Shown: positions 15,936 through 24,352, counted from the stretch's first letter. The stretch is 64,000 bases of DNA from an uncultured Prevotellaceae bacterium (GCA_902788605.1 CADAKX010000003.1:1-64000); one strand, 5' to 3'. Translations and numbers: made by a program. Notes: a model not told the origin generated them from the sequence alone.

Positions 15936-16040
15936 TCAGAACATTAGTTTTGGCTATCCGGTAAGTTTCCGCGTGGGAGCAAGACTTGATCGACACTACT
16001 CCATTTACAAACAAAGAGCCACTTCGGGTGGCTCTTTTGT
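15936..16040 (+). ncRNA. candidate small RNA 1
   Basis: A transcript of about 100 bases is expected between the strong promoter and a terminator (GAGCCACTTCGGGTGGCTC then TTTTG, 16015-16038). The longest plus-strand frame nearby (15986-16228) crosses the terminator and resembles no family. The RNA converges on the 3' end of the restriction gene. The segments 15744-15895 and 16041-16159 hold nothing else obvious. Confidence 0.4.
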
Positions 16041-16159
16041 TATTTAATATAGCGGCGGATAAAGGTGCGAGTGAAACAGGTATCTGTCACTTGTTTCACC
16101 ACAGTATATTCCTTTTCTTGCCATATTGTTTTAGGGTTTTATTTGGTTTCTTGATTCTA

Positions 16160-18493
16160 TTATTGTTTATCTGGGAAGAATGCATCCCATCCGGTTACAT
16201 CTTCAGTCGTGTCAATTGGGAAACGTGAGTAATACCAAATATCATTCTTCTCAACAATGACACCTCCCTGCAAATCTTTATCTTTCATATAGTCTATCAA
16301 GGCATTATGTTTGTTGGGAGCCTCTGAGTCGCTATTCTCTGTTTTAGTATCAAACAGGAACACTTTTCCGTTCTTCATTCTAATGACGAAATCCACATAG
16401 AACAAAGCCTTTTCGCCCTGTGAGTTTTCGTAAGGAATGCTATAGTGTTGTTTGCCCTCGTCACCATTCTTATACCACCAGTCAATATACTCCTTATTGG
16501 ACTCTAAGAAATCTGAAAAACGACGTTCTGGAGTAGAAACAGTATTCATTTCTATGAAAGGCAACAGCGCATGTTCTTCCACCTTTGGAATCACATGGTG
16601 AGTGCTCTCTTTGTAGAGACGTTCAGCAGGCACCTCCCATGTATATTTCTCAAAAGCTCGTTCCTTGGCTTTGCGCTGACGTTCCTGTAACTTTCGTTCG
16701 TAGTTGGCAAGTGCCTTCGTGATAATGTCTGTAAACTTAGGCTTGTTGGCATGACATAGAATCACCTTCTTGGCATCCGTCTCAAACAATTCAAAGAGTA
16801 TTTCCATTGCCTGCATCAAATAGCCAGCCAAGATGTCTGTGCTATGAGCCTTCTCAAAACTACCTAACAGCGAACGGCAGTAGTCAATATAGATACGATG
16901 CACCTCACCAGCACTTTTTGCAAACTCCTTGCGTTCACGTTTGTCAATGTCTATAATGCCTACCTCGTTTTGGAATACAACGTTCTCTGGCACTTCAACA
17001 CCCAAGCGGAGAACATCAAACTTAATATGCTCGTTCTGCTCCACTTGCTTTCTGTTTTGTGCAGCAATACTCTCGTCTGGCTCAGAGTCTGGAATATCTT
17101 CATCATCAAAACTGAAGCTGAACTGTTCCCACTTCACTAACCAGTTCCTGCTGAAGCAGTCTATCAGTTCTTTCTTAAAGTCTGGACCAAGGCGATTACG
17201 GTCTGAACTCTTATAAACGCTGTAGTAAGAGATCAGGGCAACATTTTCCAGATTGTCTCTTCGAATAGCCTGCAACGCATCCTTGTTCAGATAGTCCATA
17301 TCCTCAGCCACAATCTGTATCTGGTCTTTGCTGATGTCCGTATAGACATAGCCCACATTCAACAGGTCGTTCTTATAGAACTTCTGTTCAGGCATTCTGA
17401 GGATACGACCTACTGTTTGAATGGTAAACTGATTGCTCTGCAACTTACGGAAGATGAGCAGTACAGCTGCTCGCGGACAGTCCCAACCAAGAGCAATAGC
17501 CTGCTTGAACAACAATACTTCCGTCATATTGTCCGGCTCTTCAAGACCTTCCAGATTCTCCTTTTCGCCAGACAGCCAAACAGCCAGTTTCTTATTGTCA
17601 GTCGTAATATCCTTTATCTCTTTCAGATATGTCTTCACCTGAGTAGCAATAGCAGAATCTTCTGCTGTCATGCTTTCTGTGGTATCGTTAGGTAACTGGA
17701 TAAGCAGTAGCGGATTGATGTTCGTACCTTCCTTCTTGTAGGCTTCTGCCAACAACCTACGCTTTTCCAAAGCACATTGTATCAAGTGAATGTTCAGCTC
17801 GTTCTCGTCATTATAACCCTTAGTGATATCAGGATTCAGCACTACCTGCTTCTTAATCATCTCTTCCCTTACCACCTCTTCACGACTAATAGTCACCTTA
17901 TGGTCAGAGTTTGTCTTAGGGGTAGCAGAGATACGTATCTCCACCTTGGGATTAATTCTTTGGAGCACCTTTGCGCTCTTATCTGCCGACTTCGACCAGA
18001 ACAGATGTTCCTCGTCAATCACCACAACGATAGGCAGGCCTTGTTCTTCCTGAGTTCGGCGAGTAATCTCATAAAGTGAGGCGTTCTGCTCAGAGTCGCG
18101 CACCATCACGTTCTTCTCTTTGTTGATGCTCTCCCAGTTCACGAACAGAATCTCACCAGCCTTGATAACGCCTTCGCTCTGGTCTATTTCGTCGTACATC
18201 ACAGGCTTCAGCAGTCGCGTCTCTGTGAAGTAGTTCTTCATCTTGAAGTAGCTCTGCTGATGCAGTTTATTAGGTGCTATCCAAATGAAAGCCACCTGTT
18301 GGTAAGGGCTATCGCCACGACTCTGCAATTCTTCTGTCAGGTCTGCTAACATCTGCGAGGCCATCACCGTTTTTCCAGACCCTGTGGGAGCCTTGAATAT
18401 CAACGTCTTCCGATGTCCCGTCAGTCGAAGAAGGTCAATAGTCTTATCAACCAACTCCCTTACATATTTTTGTTGATACTTAATCTCTTTCAT
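16160..18493 (-). CDS. res: type III restriction enzyme Res subunit
   Basis: 777 residues. Helicase motifs: Walker A APTGSGKT 35-42, DEEH 160-163, and downstream superfamily 2 motifs (VGRILRMPEQ). A C-terminal PD-(D/E)xK nuclease pattern is visible: D701 in FYVDFVI and FLFDTKT at about 712-718. With the methyltransferase encoded just upstream, it would form a type III R-M complex that translocates or slides and cuts unmethylated DNA. Its ATG overlaps the mod stop by four bases (ATGA), indicating translational coupling. Length is somewhat short for Res, but all main motifs are present. Confidence 0.88.
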   Translation of the reverse strand: MKEIKYQQKYVRELVDKTIDLLRLTGHRKTLIFKAPTGSGKTVMASQMLADLTEELQSRGDSPYQQVAFIWIAPNKLHQQSYFKMKNYFTETRLLKPVMYDEIDQSEGVIKAGEILFVNWESINKEKNVMVRDSEQNASLYEITRRTQEEQGLPIVVVIDEEHLFWSKSADKSAKVLQRINPKVEIRISATPKTNSDHKVTISREEVVREEMIKKQVVLNPDITKGYNDENELNIHLIQCALEKRRLLAEAYKKEGTNINPLLLIQLPNDTTESMTAEDSAIATQVKTYLKEIKDITTDNKKLAVWLSGEKENLEGLEEPDNMTEVLLFKQAIALGWDCPRAAVLLIFRKLQSNQFTIQTVGRILRMPEQKFYKNDLLNVGYVYTDISKDQIQIVAEDMDYLNKDALQAIRRDNLENVALISYYSVYKSSDRNRLGPDFKKELIDCFSRNWLVKWEQFSFSFDDEDIPDSEPDESIAAQNRKQVEQNEHIKFDVLRLGVEVPENVVFQNEVGIIDIDKRERKEFAKSAGEVHRIYIDYCRSLLGSFEKAHSTDILAGYLMQAMEILFELFETDAKKVILCHANKPKFTDIITKALANYERKLQERQRKAKERAFEKYTWEVPAERLYKESTHHVIPKVEEHALLPFIEMNTVSTPERRFSDFLESNKEYIDWWYKNGDEGKQHYSIPYENSQGEKALFYVDFVIRMKNGKVFLFDTKTENSDSEAPNKHNALIDYMKDKDLQGGVIVEKNDIWYYSRFPIDTTEDVTGWDAFFPDKQ

Positions 18494-20268
18494 GCTTCGC
18501 CTCCTTCCTCTTCGTTAGCAAACAAATCCTGAGATGCAGGTGAAGTTTCTTTCTTCTCTTCCGTCTCAAACAGTTTTTCTCTACGTTTTGGCAACACCTT
18601 CTGATATGCATCATAGATAGCTGCTGGCAATGCCACCAGTTCTACTTTGTCTTCCACCTCACGGAAGTTATCGTTAAAGGCATAGCGGCCAGGTGAGAAT
18701 ACGTATATTTTCAGGCGCATCTTGCCAAAGTCGAGGTTCTTTATTTCTTCAGCAATCTCGTCTATCAATTCCTCGCGATAAACTATCAGCATGTGCTTTT
18801 TGCCATTATCGAAGTAGCGAGCCAATTGAGGCTTCAGTTTAAATCGTCCAAATTTCTTTTGCTCCTCATACAGGTCTTCCTTGATGCATAGCAAATCAGT
18901 AGCTGCTGCCACCAAATCCCTCATGTTCTTCTGAGTCCTGTCACGAGAAATATAGTCAGTTCTGTAGTAGCGCAGGGTATTGGCCTTTAGTCCTTCCACT
19001 TTTACACCTTTGGGAGTTGTATAGCCATTAATCACTCGCTTGTTCCGTTCGTAGGTCACTTCCTCACAGATATTATTCTCATTGTTCGTCACAAGGATAC
19101 ATTGTCTTTGACCACCATCTTCAGCATTCAATTGCATGGTAGCATGAAGGGTTGTGCCAGAACCGGCGAAGAAGTCAAGGATGGAAATATCTTTTTCTTT
19201 TTTAAACAACTGTATCCTTTTTATAAGATTGATTGGTTTTGGCGTTTCAAAAGGTGCGTAACCATAAATGTTTTTTAATTCTCCAACACCATCTCGAGTT
19301 GTTCCCACTTCTTTGCCAAACCAAATAGTCTCAGGTGCTCTTCCTTCTAGGTTCTTTAAATATATTTTTCTTATAATACGTGATTCATCTTTGCTGAAAA
19401 TGATTTCTCCAGTTTTAATTTTCTCTGCAACAGTTTCTTTACTCCATCTCCATCCATTTGCACAAGGTTTTATTACTTTACCAGATGGTGAAATGATATC
19501 ATAAATTAAGTTTGGACGGTAAAGAGCATTTCTAACGTCACCACTTCTCCAAGGGCCATTAGGGTCATTGTCCGGATTACTGTAAGCTTTATTATCCTCT
19601 TCTTTGCGTTCTTGAGGTACTAGTGTATAAAGACTTCTCTTGTACATTAATATGTAGTTATGATGGACAGAGAAAGTGTCAAGGTATCCTTTTGGCTGTA
19701 TACTATGTTGCCATATCACATTTGCTACAAAATTCTGTCCGCCAAACACTTCATCACATAACAACTTTAACTGTGCTTGTTCATTATCATCAATTGAAAT
19801 AAAGATGACACCCTTATCAGAAAGCAGTTTCTTGGCAATCTTCAACCGTTTGTTCATAAAGGAGAGCCATTTGGAATGACGATAGCTGTCTTCTGTATCC
19901 ACAAACGAGTCGTTATAGACAAAATCCTTGTTGCCTGTATTATAAGGAGGATCGATGTAGATGACATCTATTTTTCCCTCATGGGTATAGCTAAGGGCTG
20001 TAAGAGCTTCAAGGTTATCCCCCTCAATCAAAATATGGTTTGGGGCTTCAGGCTCATCGCTCAATATCGCCTTGTCCTTCACTTCTCGAAGAACGGGCAG
20101 TTCATCGCGAAGTCGCTCTTCAACGTCCTCTGGTTTCTCTTCCCACACCAGTCCATACTTCTTGTGCTCACGCAATAGTCCAATAAGACTACTACGTTCG
20201 TCCATAGTAAGACCCTCTAAATTCTGTAATTTGCTGATAAGTTCAGCTTTATCTATATGCCTACTCAT
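18490..20268 (-). CDS. mod: type III DNA methyltransferase Mod subunit
   Basis: 592 residues. The order DPPY (106-109) before FAGSG (367-371) is typical of beta-class N6-adenine methyltransferases. The segment between them (about 190-340), with SIQPKGYLDTFSVHHNY and NGWRWSKETV, is the expected target-recognition region. It would methylate the R-M recognition site and direct Res. The leader upstream is unusually long and structured. The C-terminus is highly charged (EEKKETSPASQD). Confidence 0.9.
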   Translation of the reverse strand: MSRHIDKAELISKLQNLEGLTMDERSSLIGLLREHKKYGLVWEEKPEDVEERLRDELPVLREVKDKAILSDEPEAPNHILIEGDNLEALTALSYTHEGKIDVIYIDPPYNTGNKDFVYNDSFVDTEDSYRHSKWLSFMNKRLKIAKKLLSDKGVIFISIDDNEQAQLKLLCDEVFGGQNFVANVIWQHSIQPKGYLDTFSVHHNYILMYKRSLYTLVPQERKEEDNKAYSNPDNDPNGPWRSGDVRNALYRPNLIYDIISPSGKVIKPCANGWRWSKETVAEKIKTGEIIFSKDESRIIRKIYLKNLEGRAPETIWFGKEVGTTRDGVGELKNIYGYAPFETPKPINLIKRIQLFKKEKDISILDFFAGSGTTLHATMQLNAEDGGQRQCILVTNNENNICEEVTYERNKRVINGYTTPKGVKVEGLKANTLRYYRTDYISRDRTQKNMRDLVAAATDLLCIKEDLYEEQKKFGRFKLKPQLARYFDNGKKHMLIVYREELIDEIAEEIKNLDFGKMRLKIYVFSPGRYAFNDNFREVEDKVELVALPAAIYDAYQKVLPKRREKLFETEEKKETSPASQDLFANEEEGGEA

Positions 20269-20327
20269 AGCCGCACTCGATTAAGGGTACGACTCAGAGA
20301 GACAGATTCCTGTTTTAGATACTTCAT

Positions 20328-20436
20328 AACCGGCCAGTTTTTAGTTCTAAATGAATTCTGTTAATATGTCTGCCAGAGCACAAAGAAGCGTACCCACTCC
20401 TTACGGTTCCTGTGCTGAGGGAGAAACTGGCCGGTT
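20328..20436 (-). promoter_or_regulatory. 13-bp inverted repeat in the R-M leader
   Basis: AACCGGCCAGTTT at 20328-20340 and its perfect complement AAACTGGCCGGTT at 20424-20436 enclose an inner stem (AGCACA/TGTGCT). The 12-mer GGCCAGTTTTTA recurs at 20518-20529, so the middle arm has two possible partners. Confidence 0.7.
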
Positions 20437-20443
20437 AAACCCA

Positions 20444-20510
20444 TTAAGCTTGAACTTTCAGGAATGAATACGCCATATTGGCGCATCCTTCTTCCTGAGA
20501 TTCAGCTTAA
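20444..20510 (-). promoter_or_regulatory. long hairpin in the R-M leader
   Basis: TTAAGCTTGAACTTTCAGGA pairs imperfectly with TCCTGAGATTCAGCTTAA; the loop contains a second stem ACGCCA/TGGCGC. It lies in the presumed 5' leader of mod. Confidence 0.7.
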
Positions 20511-20636
20511 ATTACTTGGCCAGTTTTTATCAGCACAAAATCTCAGTCATAAGACACGACTTTCTTCTTTTCCAGCAAAAATCTGCACCGCAGCCTTCCC
20601 TCCCGTTAGAGTTCAGTTCGCGCCACAATGCATCTG

Positions 20637-20644
20637 CAAAGATA
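20637..20644 (-). promoter_or_regulatory. promoter of the R-M operon
   Basis: TATCTTTG on the minus strand. It implies a leader of about 360 bases before the mod start at 20268, containing the hairpins at 20328-20529. Confidence 0.6.
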
Positions 20645-20682
20645 CGAATTATTTTCCGAGTTTATAACGATTTGCCACAATT

Positions 20683-20782
20683 TTACACATTATTTAATAG
20701 ATTGCAGCGCCACACTATGCATCTTTAGGTCAAAGAATGCCCCCTATAAGAGAAAATAACGCAAGTGACTATTTCGCCGATT
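20683..20782. repeat. 100-bp dispersed repeat, copy 1
   Basis: Starts TTACACATTATTTAATAG and ends GACTATTTCGCCGATT. A near-identical copy is at 24147-24245. Both lie just beyond a minus-strand promoter of a defence-type gene. Confidence 0.9.
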
Positions 20783-20804
20783 AGAGATGTCATAGGGACA
20801 GGTG

Positions 20805-20838
20805 AGAGATGTCAGGGAATGTCCCTTGCCATCCTCAA
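20805..20838 (+). repeat. 34-bp direct repeat, copy 1
   Basis: AGAGATGTCAGGGAATGTCC and the following 14 bases match 21695-21728 at 32 of 34 positions. The core GGGAATGTCCC is an imperfect palindrome. A further partial copy (AGAGATGTCATAGGGACA) lies at 20783. Confidence 0.85.
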
Positions 20839-20866
20839 CAGAAGTAACCCTTCAATAGCACACAGA

Positions 20867-21673
20867 CTATATGCAGAAACCGCAAGAAAGTTGATACATC
20901 TCAGGTCCGCGATTGTTCTTAAAGAATGACGTAGGGGATATCTTAAAATAGAAAGGAGGGTAATAGCACCGCCCTAAAGGTGGCAAAAATTTGAAAATGA
21001 AATCAACAGTAAAAGGTCTCTGTCCAATATCTTTTGTGTCAACACTATATTCTTCGCCTTTAAACTCGTATCCACGATTTGCCCAAGCCGAAACATTCCA
21101 GTTTACGATAGCTCCTAACGAGATGCCAAGACCGCTTTTGAAAAAGTAGTGAGTGTAAATTATAGGTATCTGTATGCTCATTACGTTCAGGCTATTGCTG
21201 GTGCTTGTTTGGTATTCATCAAAAGCTACAAGACTCATCACAAGATTATTCTTTTCCCAATGAACATCTTTATTTAATTCATAATGCCGATATCCCAAGC
21301 CAAGGCCTATGCTCCATTCGTTTTGGTAACCGAAAGGATGCCAGTCAAAAGATGTCTCTAAGCCAAGTTCTATGTTTCCGTATCTGTCTCCTTTTTCAAG
21401 GTTTTCTGGTCCATTGAAAAAACCGCCGAATCCTATATTGAAATGTGGAGTCAATTCCCATCTCCCCATTTCAGTAATGACAATTTTGCAACGATTACGT
21501 TTATTAAAGATGTTACAACCAGCAATTTGTCCTTCTAAACTATCATTACTAACAGACGTCCATGTACTTTTTTCCTCCCTTATCACAGAGTCTGGCATCT
21601 CTGCTGCAATAGCATGATTGGCATTTGTCAGGTTTACAATTGACAAAAGGAATAAAATCAATAGTCGTTTCAT
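20867..21673 (-). CDS. putative outer membrane beta-barrel protein
   Basis: About 268 residues (an ATG three codons earlier at 21682 is possible). A signal peptide (MKRLLILFLLSIVNL...AIAA) is followed by alternating aromatic/polar strands typical of an eight- to ten-strand barrel (WELTPHFNIGFGGFFNG, EWSIGLGLGYRHYEL). No specific family is recognised. The gene is bracketed by the two 34-bp direct repeats, lies away from any clear operon partner, and is AT-richer than the housekeeping genes. Confidence 0.65.
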   Translation of the reverse strand: MKRLLILFLLSIVNLTNANHAIAAEMPDSVIREEKSTWTSVSNDSLEGQIAGCNIFNKRNRCKIVITEMGRWELTPHFNIGFGGFFNGPENLEKGDRYGNIELGLETSFDWHPFGYQNEWSIGLGLGYRHYELNKDVHWEKNNLVMSLVAFDEYQTSTSNSLNVMSIQIPIIYTHYFFKSGLGISLGAIVNWNVSAWANRGYEFKGEEYSVDTKDIGQRPFTVDFIFKFLPPLGRCYYPPFYFKISPTSFFKNNRGPEMYQLSCGFCI

Positions 21674-21694
21674 ATAAATCATATTTCTTAATTA

Positions 21695-21728
21695 AGAGAT
21701 GTCAGGGGATGTCCCCTGCCATCCTCAA
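21695..21728 (+). repeat. 34-bp direct repeat, copy 2
   Basis: AGAGATGTCAGGGGATGTCC and 14 more bases; partner of 20805-20838. It lies immediately upstream of the barrel protein gene. Confidence 0.85.
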
Positions 21729-21774
21729 ATTTTTTCATCTTTTTACTTGTTTATAATGTTGATAATTCTTTTTC

Positions 21775-22383
21775 TTATTCCTCTTGCTCCTCTTGCTCCT
21801 CACTATTCGTGACATCCTCTATCTGCTGGATAATGTCCTGATAGTGACGTGCCATCTTTCTGTCAAGGTACAGACATAAACCAAAGCAAAATGCAACTGC
21901 GATGATGAAGACTACGATGGTATGAATCACAGAGGGATGAAGGTCTGTCAGATAGCTGTTATAGAAAAACAAAACCATCCACAGGGTTATAGCGGGATAG
22001 GAGATGATGTTGAAGGTGCGCTCGTACTTCTTAACTTTCAGCACCTTTTTGCGTACCTCCAGCAGGTTCTGCTCATACAGATGTCTGCCGTCTATCAGTC
22101 GGCATATCCTTCTGCGGTGCCAAGCATCGTAAATCAGTCCGCAGGTGATATAGAGCCATATCCATATGGACAGGTGCGAGAAATAGCATAAAATAAGATA
22201 GGTGAACGGGATAAAGATGATATCCAGGATGAAGTACAGGCGATGGGTGTTATTGATGAACGAGGCGTTCTTCTTCACCGACTGACGAATCATTGAGTCG
22301 TTCACGATTTCCTGCTGCTCCAGTTTCTGTTTCAGCAACGCCATCTGCTGGCGCATATTCTCAAGTTCAAAATTCTCATTCAT
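21775..22383 (-). CDS. four-helix membrane protein downstream of an ECF sigma factor
   Basis: 202 residues: an N-terminal coiled coil (MRQQMALLKQKLEQQ), membrane segments at about 49-65, 72-88, 128-146 and 152-172, and an acidic end (NSEEQEEQEE). It follows the sigma factor gene after 14 bases and is surely cotranscribed. In Prevotella-type genomes such proteins take the place of a classical anti-sigma factor; regulation of the sigma factor is an inference from position. No catalytic motif. Confidence 0.6.
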   Translation of the reverse strand: MNENFELENMRQQMALLKQKLEQQEIVNDSMIRQSVKKNASFINNTHRLYFILDIIFIPFTYLILCYFSHLSIWIWLYITCGLIYDAWHRRRICRLIDGRHLYEQNLLEVRKKVLKVKKYERTFNIISYPAITLWMVLFFYNSYLTDLHPSVIHTIVVFIIAVAFCFGLCLYLDRKMARHYQDIIQQIEDVTNSEEQEEQEE

Positions 22384-22397
22384 AATGGGTAAATGTT

Positions 22398-22880
22398 TTA
22401 ATCGTTAGACATTTGTTTCAGTTGTTCGCGGATGCGATGCAGGCGCACGCCGACGTTCTTGGTTGTGATGCCTACTATCTGGCCTATCTCCTCGTAGGGC
22501 AGGTTCTCAAGCCACAGGAGTACGATGGCGCGATCGAAGGGCTGCAGGCGCGAGATGCGCTTGTGGAGCATATCCACTTGACGCGTCTCCTCGTCGTTGT
22601 CCTCAAAGAGGTTGATGTCCATCGTCATGCGTACCTCTGATGAGCGGCGTTTCTTCTTCCTGTCCTGTGAGATGCAGGTATTCAGGGCGACGCGATAGAT
22701 CCACGTCTTGATGTCGGCGCGCTGCTCAAACCCCTCGAAGCCTTTCCATAGTTTTACCAGCACCTCCTGAAAGAGGTCTTCCACTTCGTCGGCATCCTGC
22801 GAGAACATGTAGCACACGGTGTATATCGTGCTGCGATGCTCCTTCACGGTTTGCGCAAACTGTTTCTCTGATGCATTCAT
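22398..22880 (-). CDS. ECF-type RNA polymerase sigma-70 factor
   Basis: 160 residues from the ATG at 22880 (MNASEKQFAQTV); an in-frame ATG at 22922 lies upstream but overlaps the promoter. Region 2 is seen in DADEVEDLFQEVLVKLWKGF and WIYRVALNTC, region 4 in LPYEEIGQIVGITTKNVGVR (helix-turn-helix). It would direct transcription of an unknown regulon with the membrane protein encoded downstream. The -7 box TAACTTTG on the minus strand at 22920-22927 is probably its promoter. Confidence 0.9.
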   Translation of the reverse strand: MNASEKQFAQTVKEHRSTIYTVCYMFSQDADEVEDLFQEVLVKLWKGFEGFEQRADIKTWIYRVALNTCISQDRKKKRRSSEVRMTMDINLFEDNDEETRQVDMLHKRISRLQPFDRAIVLLWLENLPYEEIGQIVGITTKNVGVRLHRIREQLKQMSND

Positions 22881-22919
22881 TTTTTGTCTTTTCTGTAATC
22901 CTTTACCCTTTAGACGCAG

Positions 22920-22927
22920 CAAAGTTA
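22920..22927 (-). promoter_or_regulatory. promoter -7 box of the sigma factor gene
   Basis: TAACTTTG on the minus strand, 40 bases before the chosen start. This position is what favours the 22880 start over 22922. Confidence 0.55.
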
Positions 22928-22947
22928 CAAAAAACTACTTGAATTAC

Positions 22948-23058
22948 AAAAAAAAAGCACCGCAAGGATGATTTCCCTGCGGCGCCTCTTATATGCGAGA
23001 CAGGTACCAGTCCCTGATGTTTTTAAGGACATCGTTGCCGCATAAGGCGGATAGCAGG
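22948..23058 (-). ncRNA. candidate small RNA 3
   Basis: On the minus strand, a TATCTTTG box at about 23062-23069 is followed after about 100 bases by a GC-rich hairpin (GCCGCAGGGA...TCCTTGCGGTGC) and eight T. No reading frame is evident. Transcription would stop just before the sigma factor promoter. Confidence 0.4.
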
Positions 23059-23189
23059 GGCAAAGATACAAATTTTATTTGTAATTTTGCCTTCTAAATA
23101 GAAAAAAGTGCGAAATAATTTAGCCTTAGCTGAACTTTTTTAACGACTCATCAAAGGAAAAATGCATTTTTCTTTGAATTCGCTGCTCA

Positions 23190-23225
23190 AAAGTTTGGAA
23201 GATAAGAGAAAAATACCTATCTTTG
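23190..23225 (+). promoter_or_regulatory. promoter of candidate small RNA 2
   Basis: Third copy of the 36-base promoter block AAGTTTGG...TATCTTTG; it differs from 15896-15931 at only three or four positions. Confidence 0.65.
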
Positions 23226-23231
23226 CACACA

Positions 23232-23312
23232 GAACAATGGACGTGTTCCATTTAGAGGGATTGGGGTGTCCCCGATCGGAAGAGTTGTCAGGTTCGTGGC
23301 GACTCTTTTTTT
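23232..23312 (+). ncRNA. candidate small RNA 2
   Basis: A short transcript between the promoter and a terminator hairpin (AGAGTTGTCA/TGGCGACTCT plus seven T, 23281-23312). It contains a further stem GGGGTGTCCCC. The T run reaches the stop codon of the convergent DUF3800 gene. Confidence 0.4.
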
Positions 23313-24078
23313 ATGCCTGTTGAGAGGGATAGATTTTCAATCCCATCAACTTGCCGTCTTCCATAAAGATGTTAGGCTCCAGAACATCGTATGCCAGGTT
23401 GACGGCATGAGGATTCAAAACATAACGAGTCAATGGATAGGCTATCAAGTCGGCAATCTGCAAGCCAGCAATGTCCTCTGATTTCCACTTGAAGTCAAGG
23501 CAGAGCATGCGATTCTTCATGCGCTCTGCTGTTACCCAATAAGTACCTTTCTCTAAAAGCTGTTGATAGTAACTCATAAGGTTCTTGTCCTCACGCTTGC
23601 CCCTGCGCTCAACGATGGCAGAAATCTTACCCTGCCCGTTGGGACATTGGTTATCAATACAGAAGATGGCACGTTCGAGCACAAATGATAACGACTGGCC
23701 ATAGACATCGTTGAAACGGCCGAACTGGCGAATATATGGTTCTTTCAGTATAGAACAACTGACGATGACATAGACGCCACGCTGTCCTAATAGCTGGTTA
23801 ATGGATTCGTAGAAACGACGTTTTACATCAAGGTCGAACAACACCTCGAAACCATTCTGACATTTGCGGATATCACGTGAATGGAGGATAATTTGACGGT
23901 CGCCCCAAAACTCTTGTTTCAAGGCTCGCACCTGCTCCTCAAGTTCTGGCACAAGGTCGTCGCGCACAAGTATGCCACAAAGTGTAAAGATAGGGAAGGT
24001 GGGACTGAACGTTTCTAAGTTCTGGTCGCCACATTCATCGATGTATAGGTGATAATTGATTATCTTCTCTGAATCCAT
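23311..24078 (-). CDS. DUF3800 domain protein
   Basis: 255 residues. YIDECGD at 12-18, near the N-terminus, and GLQIADLIAYPL near residue 215 are the signature acidic motifs of DUF3800, a family with a predicted RNase H-like fold often found in defence islands and mobile elements. D14, E15 and the later Asp are candidate metal ligands. It is a single-gene unit with its own minus-strand promoter (24102-24109), transcribed away from the RloA/RloB operon. Nuclease activity is inferred only from the fold prediction. Confidence 0.8.
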   Translation of the reverse strand: MDSEKIINYHLYIDECGDQNLETFSPTFPIFTLCGILVRDDLVPELEEQVRALKQEFWGDRQIILHSRDIRKCQNGFEVLFDLDVKRRFYESINQLLGQRGVYVIVSCSILKEPYIRQFGRFNDVYGQSLSFVLERAIFCIDNQCPNGQGKISAIVERRGKREDKNLMSYYQQLLEKGTYWVTAERMKNRMLCLDFKWKSEDIAGLQIADLIAYPLTRYVLNPHAVNLAYDVLEPNIFMEDGKLMGLKIYPSQQA

Positions 24079-24101
24079 ATGTCTGTTGTTTTTACAATAT
24101 G

Positions 24102-24109
24102 CAAAGATA
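24102..24109 (-). promoter_or_regulatory. promoter -7 box of the DUF3800 gene
   Basis: TATCTTTG on the minus strand 24 bases before the start codon; the 100-bp repeat copy 2 begins about 40 bases further upstream. Confidence 0.6.
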
Positions 24110-24146
24110 CGAAATAATATCCAGACTTAAACACCTTTGGGCGAAA

Positions 24147-24245
24147 TTACACATTATTTAATAGATTGCAGCGCCACACTATGCATCTTTAGGTCAAAGA
24201 AAGCCCCTATAAGATGAAATAACGCAAGTGACTATTTCGCCGATT
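24147..24245. repeat. 100-bp dispersed repeat, copy 2
   Basis: Near-identical to 20683-20782, with small differences around GCCCCTATAAGATG. It occupies most of the gap between the DUF3800 and AAA ATPase promoters. Confidence 0.9.
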
Positions 24246-24344
24246 TTGGGGTTTTTGAAGTCCTAAAAAGTTATTTATATTTAAAAATATGGTGATTTTT
24301 TCACGAAATTCTCAATTAAATTTGCAAAATAGACTTTCTTGTTG

Positions 24345-24352
24345 TATATTTG
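24345..24352 (+). promoter_or_regulatory. promoter -7 box of the RloA/RloB operon
   Basis: TATATTTG, 33 bases before the ATG at 24385. Confidence 0.55.

Noticed and set aside
16160-20268. Type I or BREX-type system instead of type III R-M
   Set aside because: There is no specificity subunit and no PglZ or BrxC-like gene; a coupled beta-class Mod and helicase-nuclease Res pair is the type III layout.
20328-20510. Terminal inverted repeats of an insertion sequence
   Set aside because: The arms are only 83 bases apart, enclose no transposase and fall in the R-M leader; a leader RNA structure explains them better.
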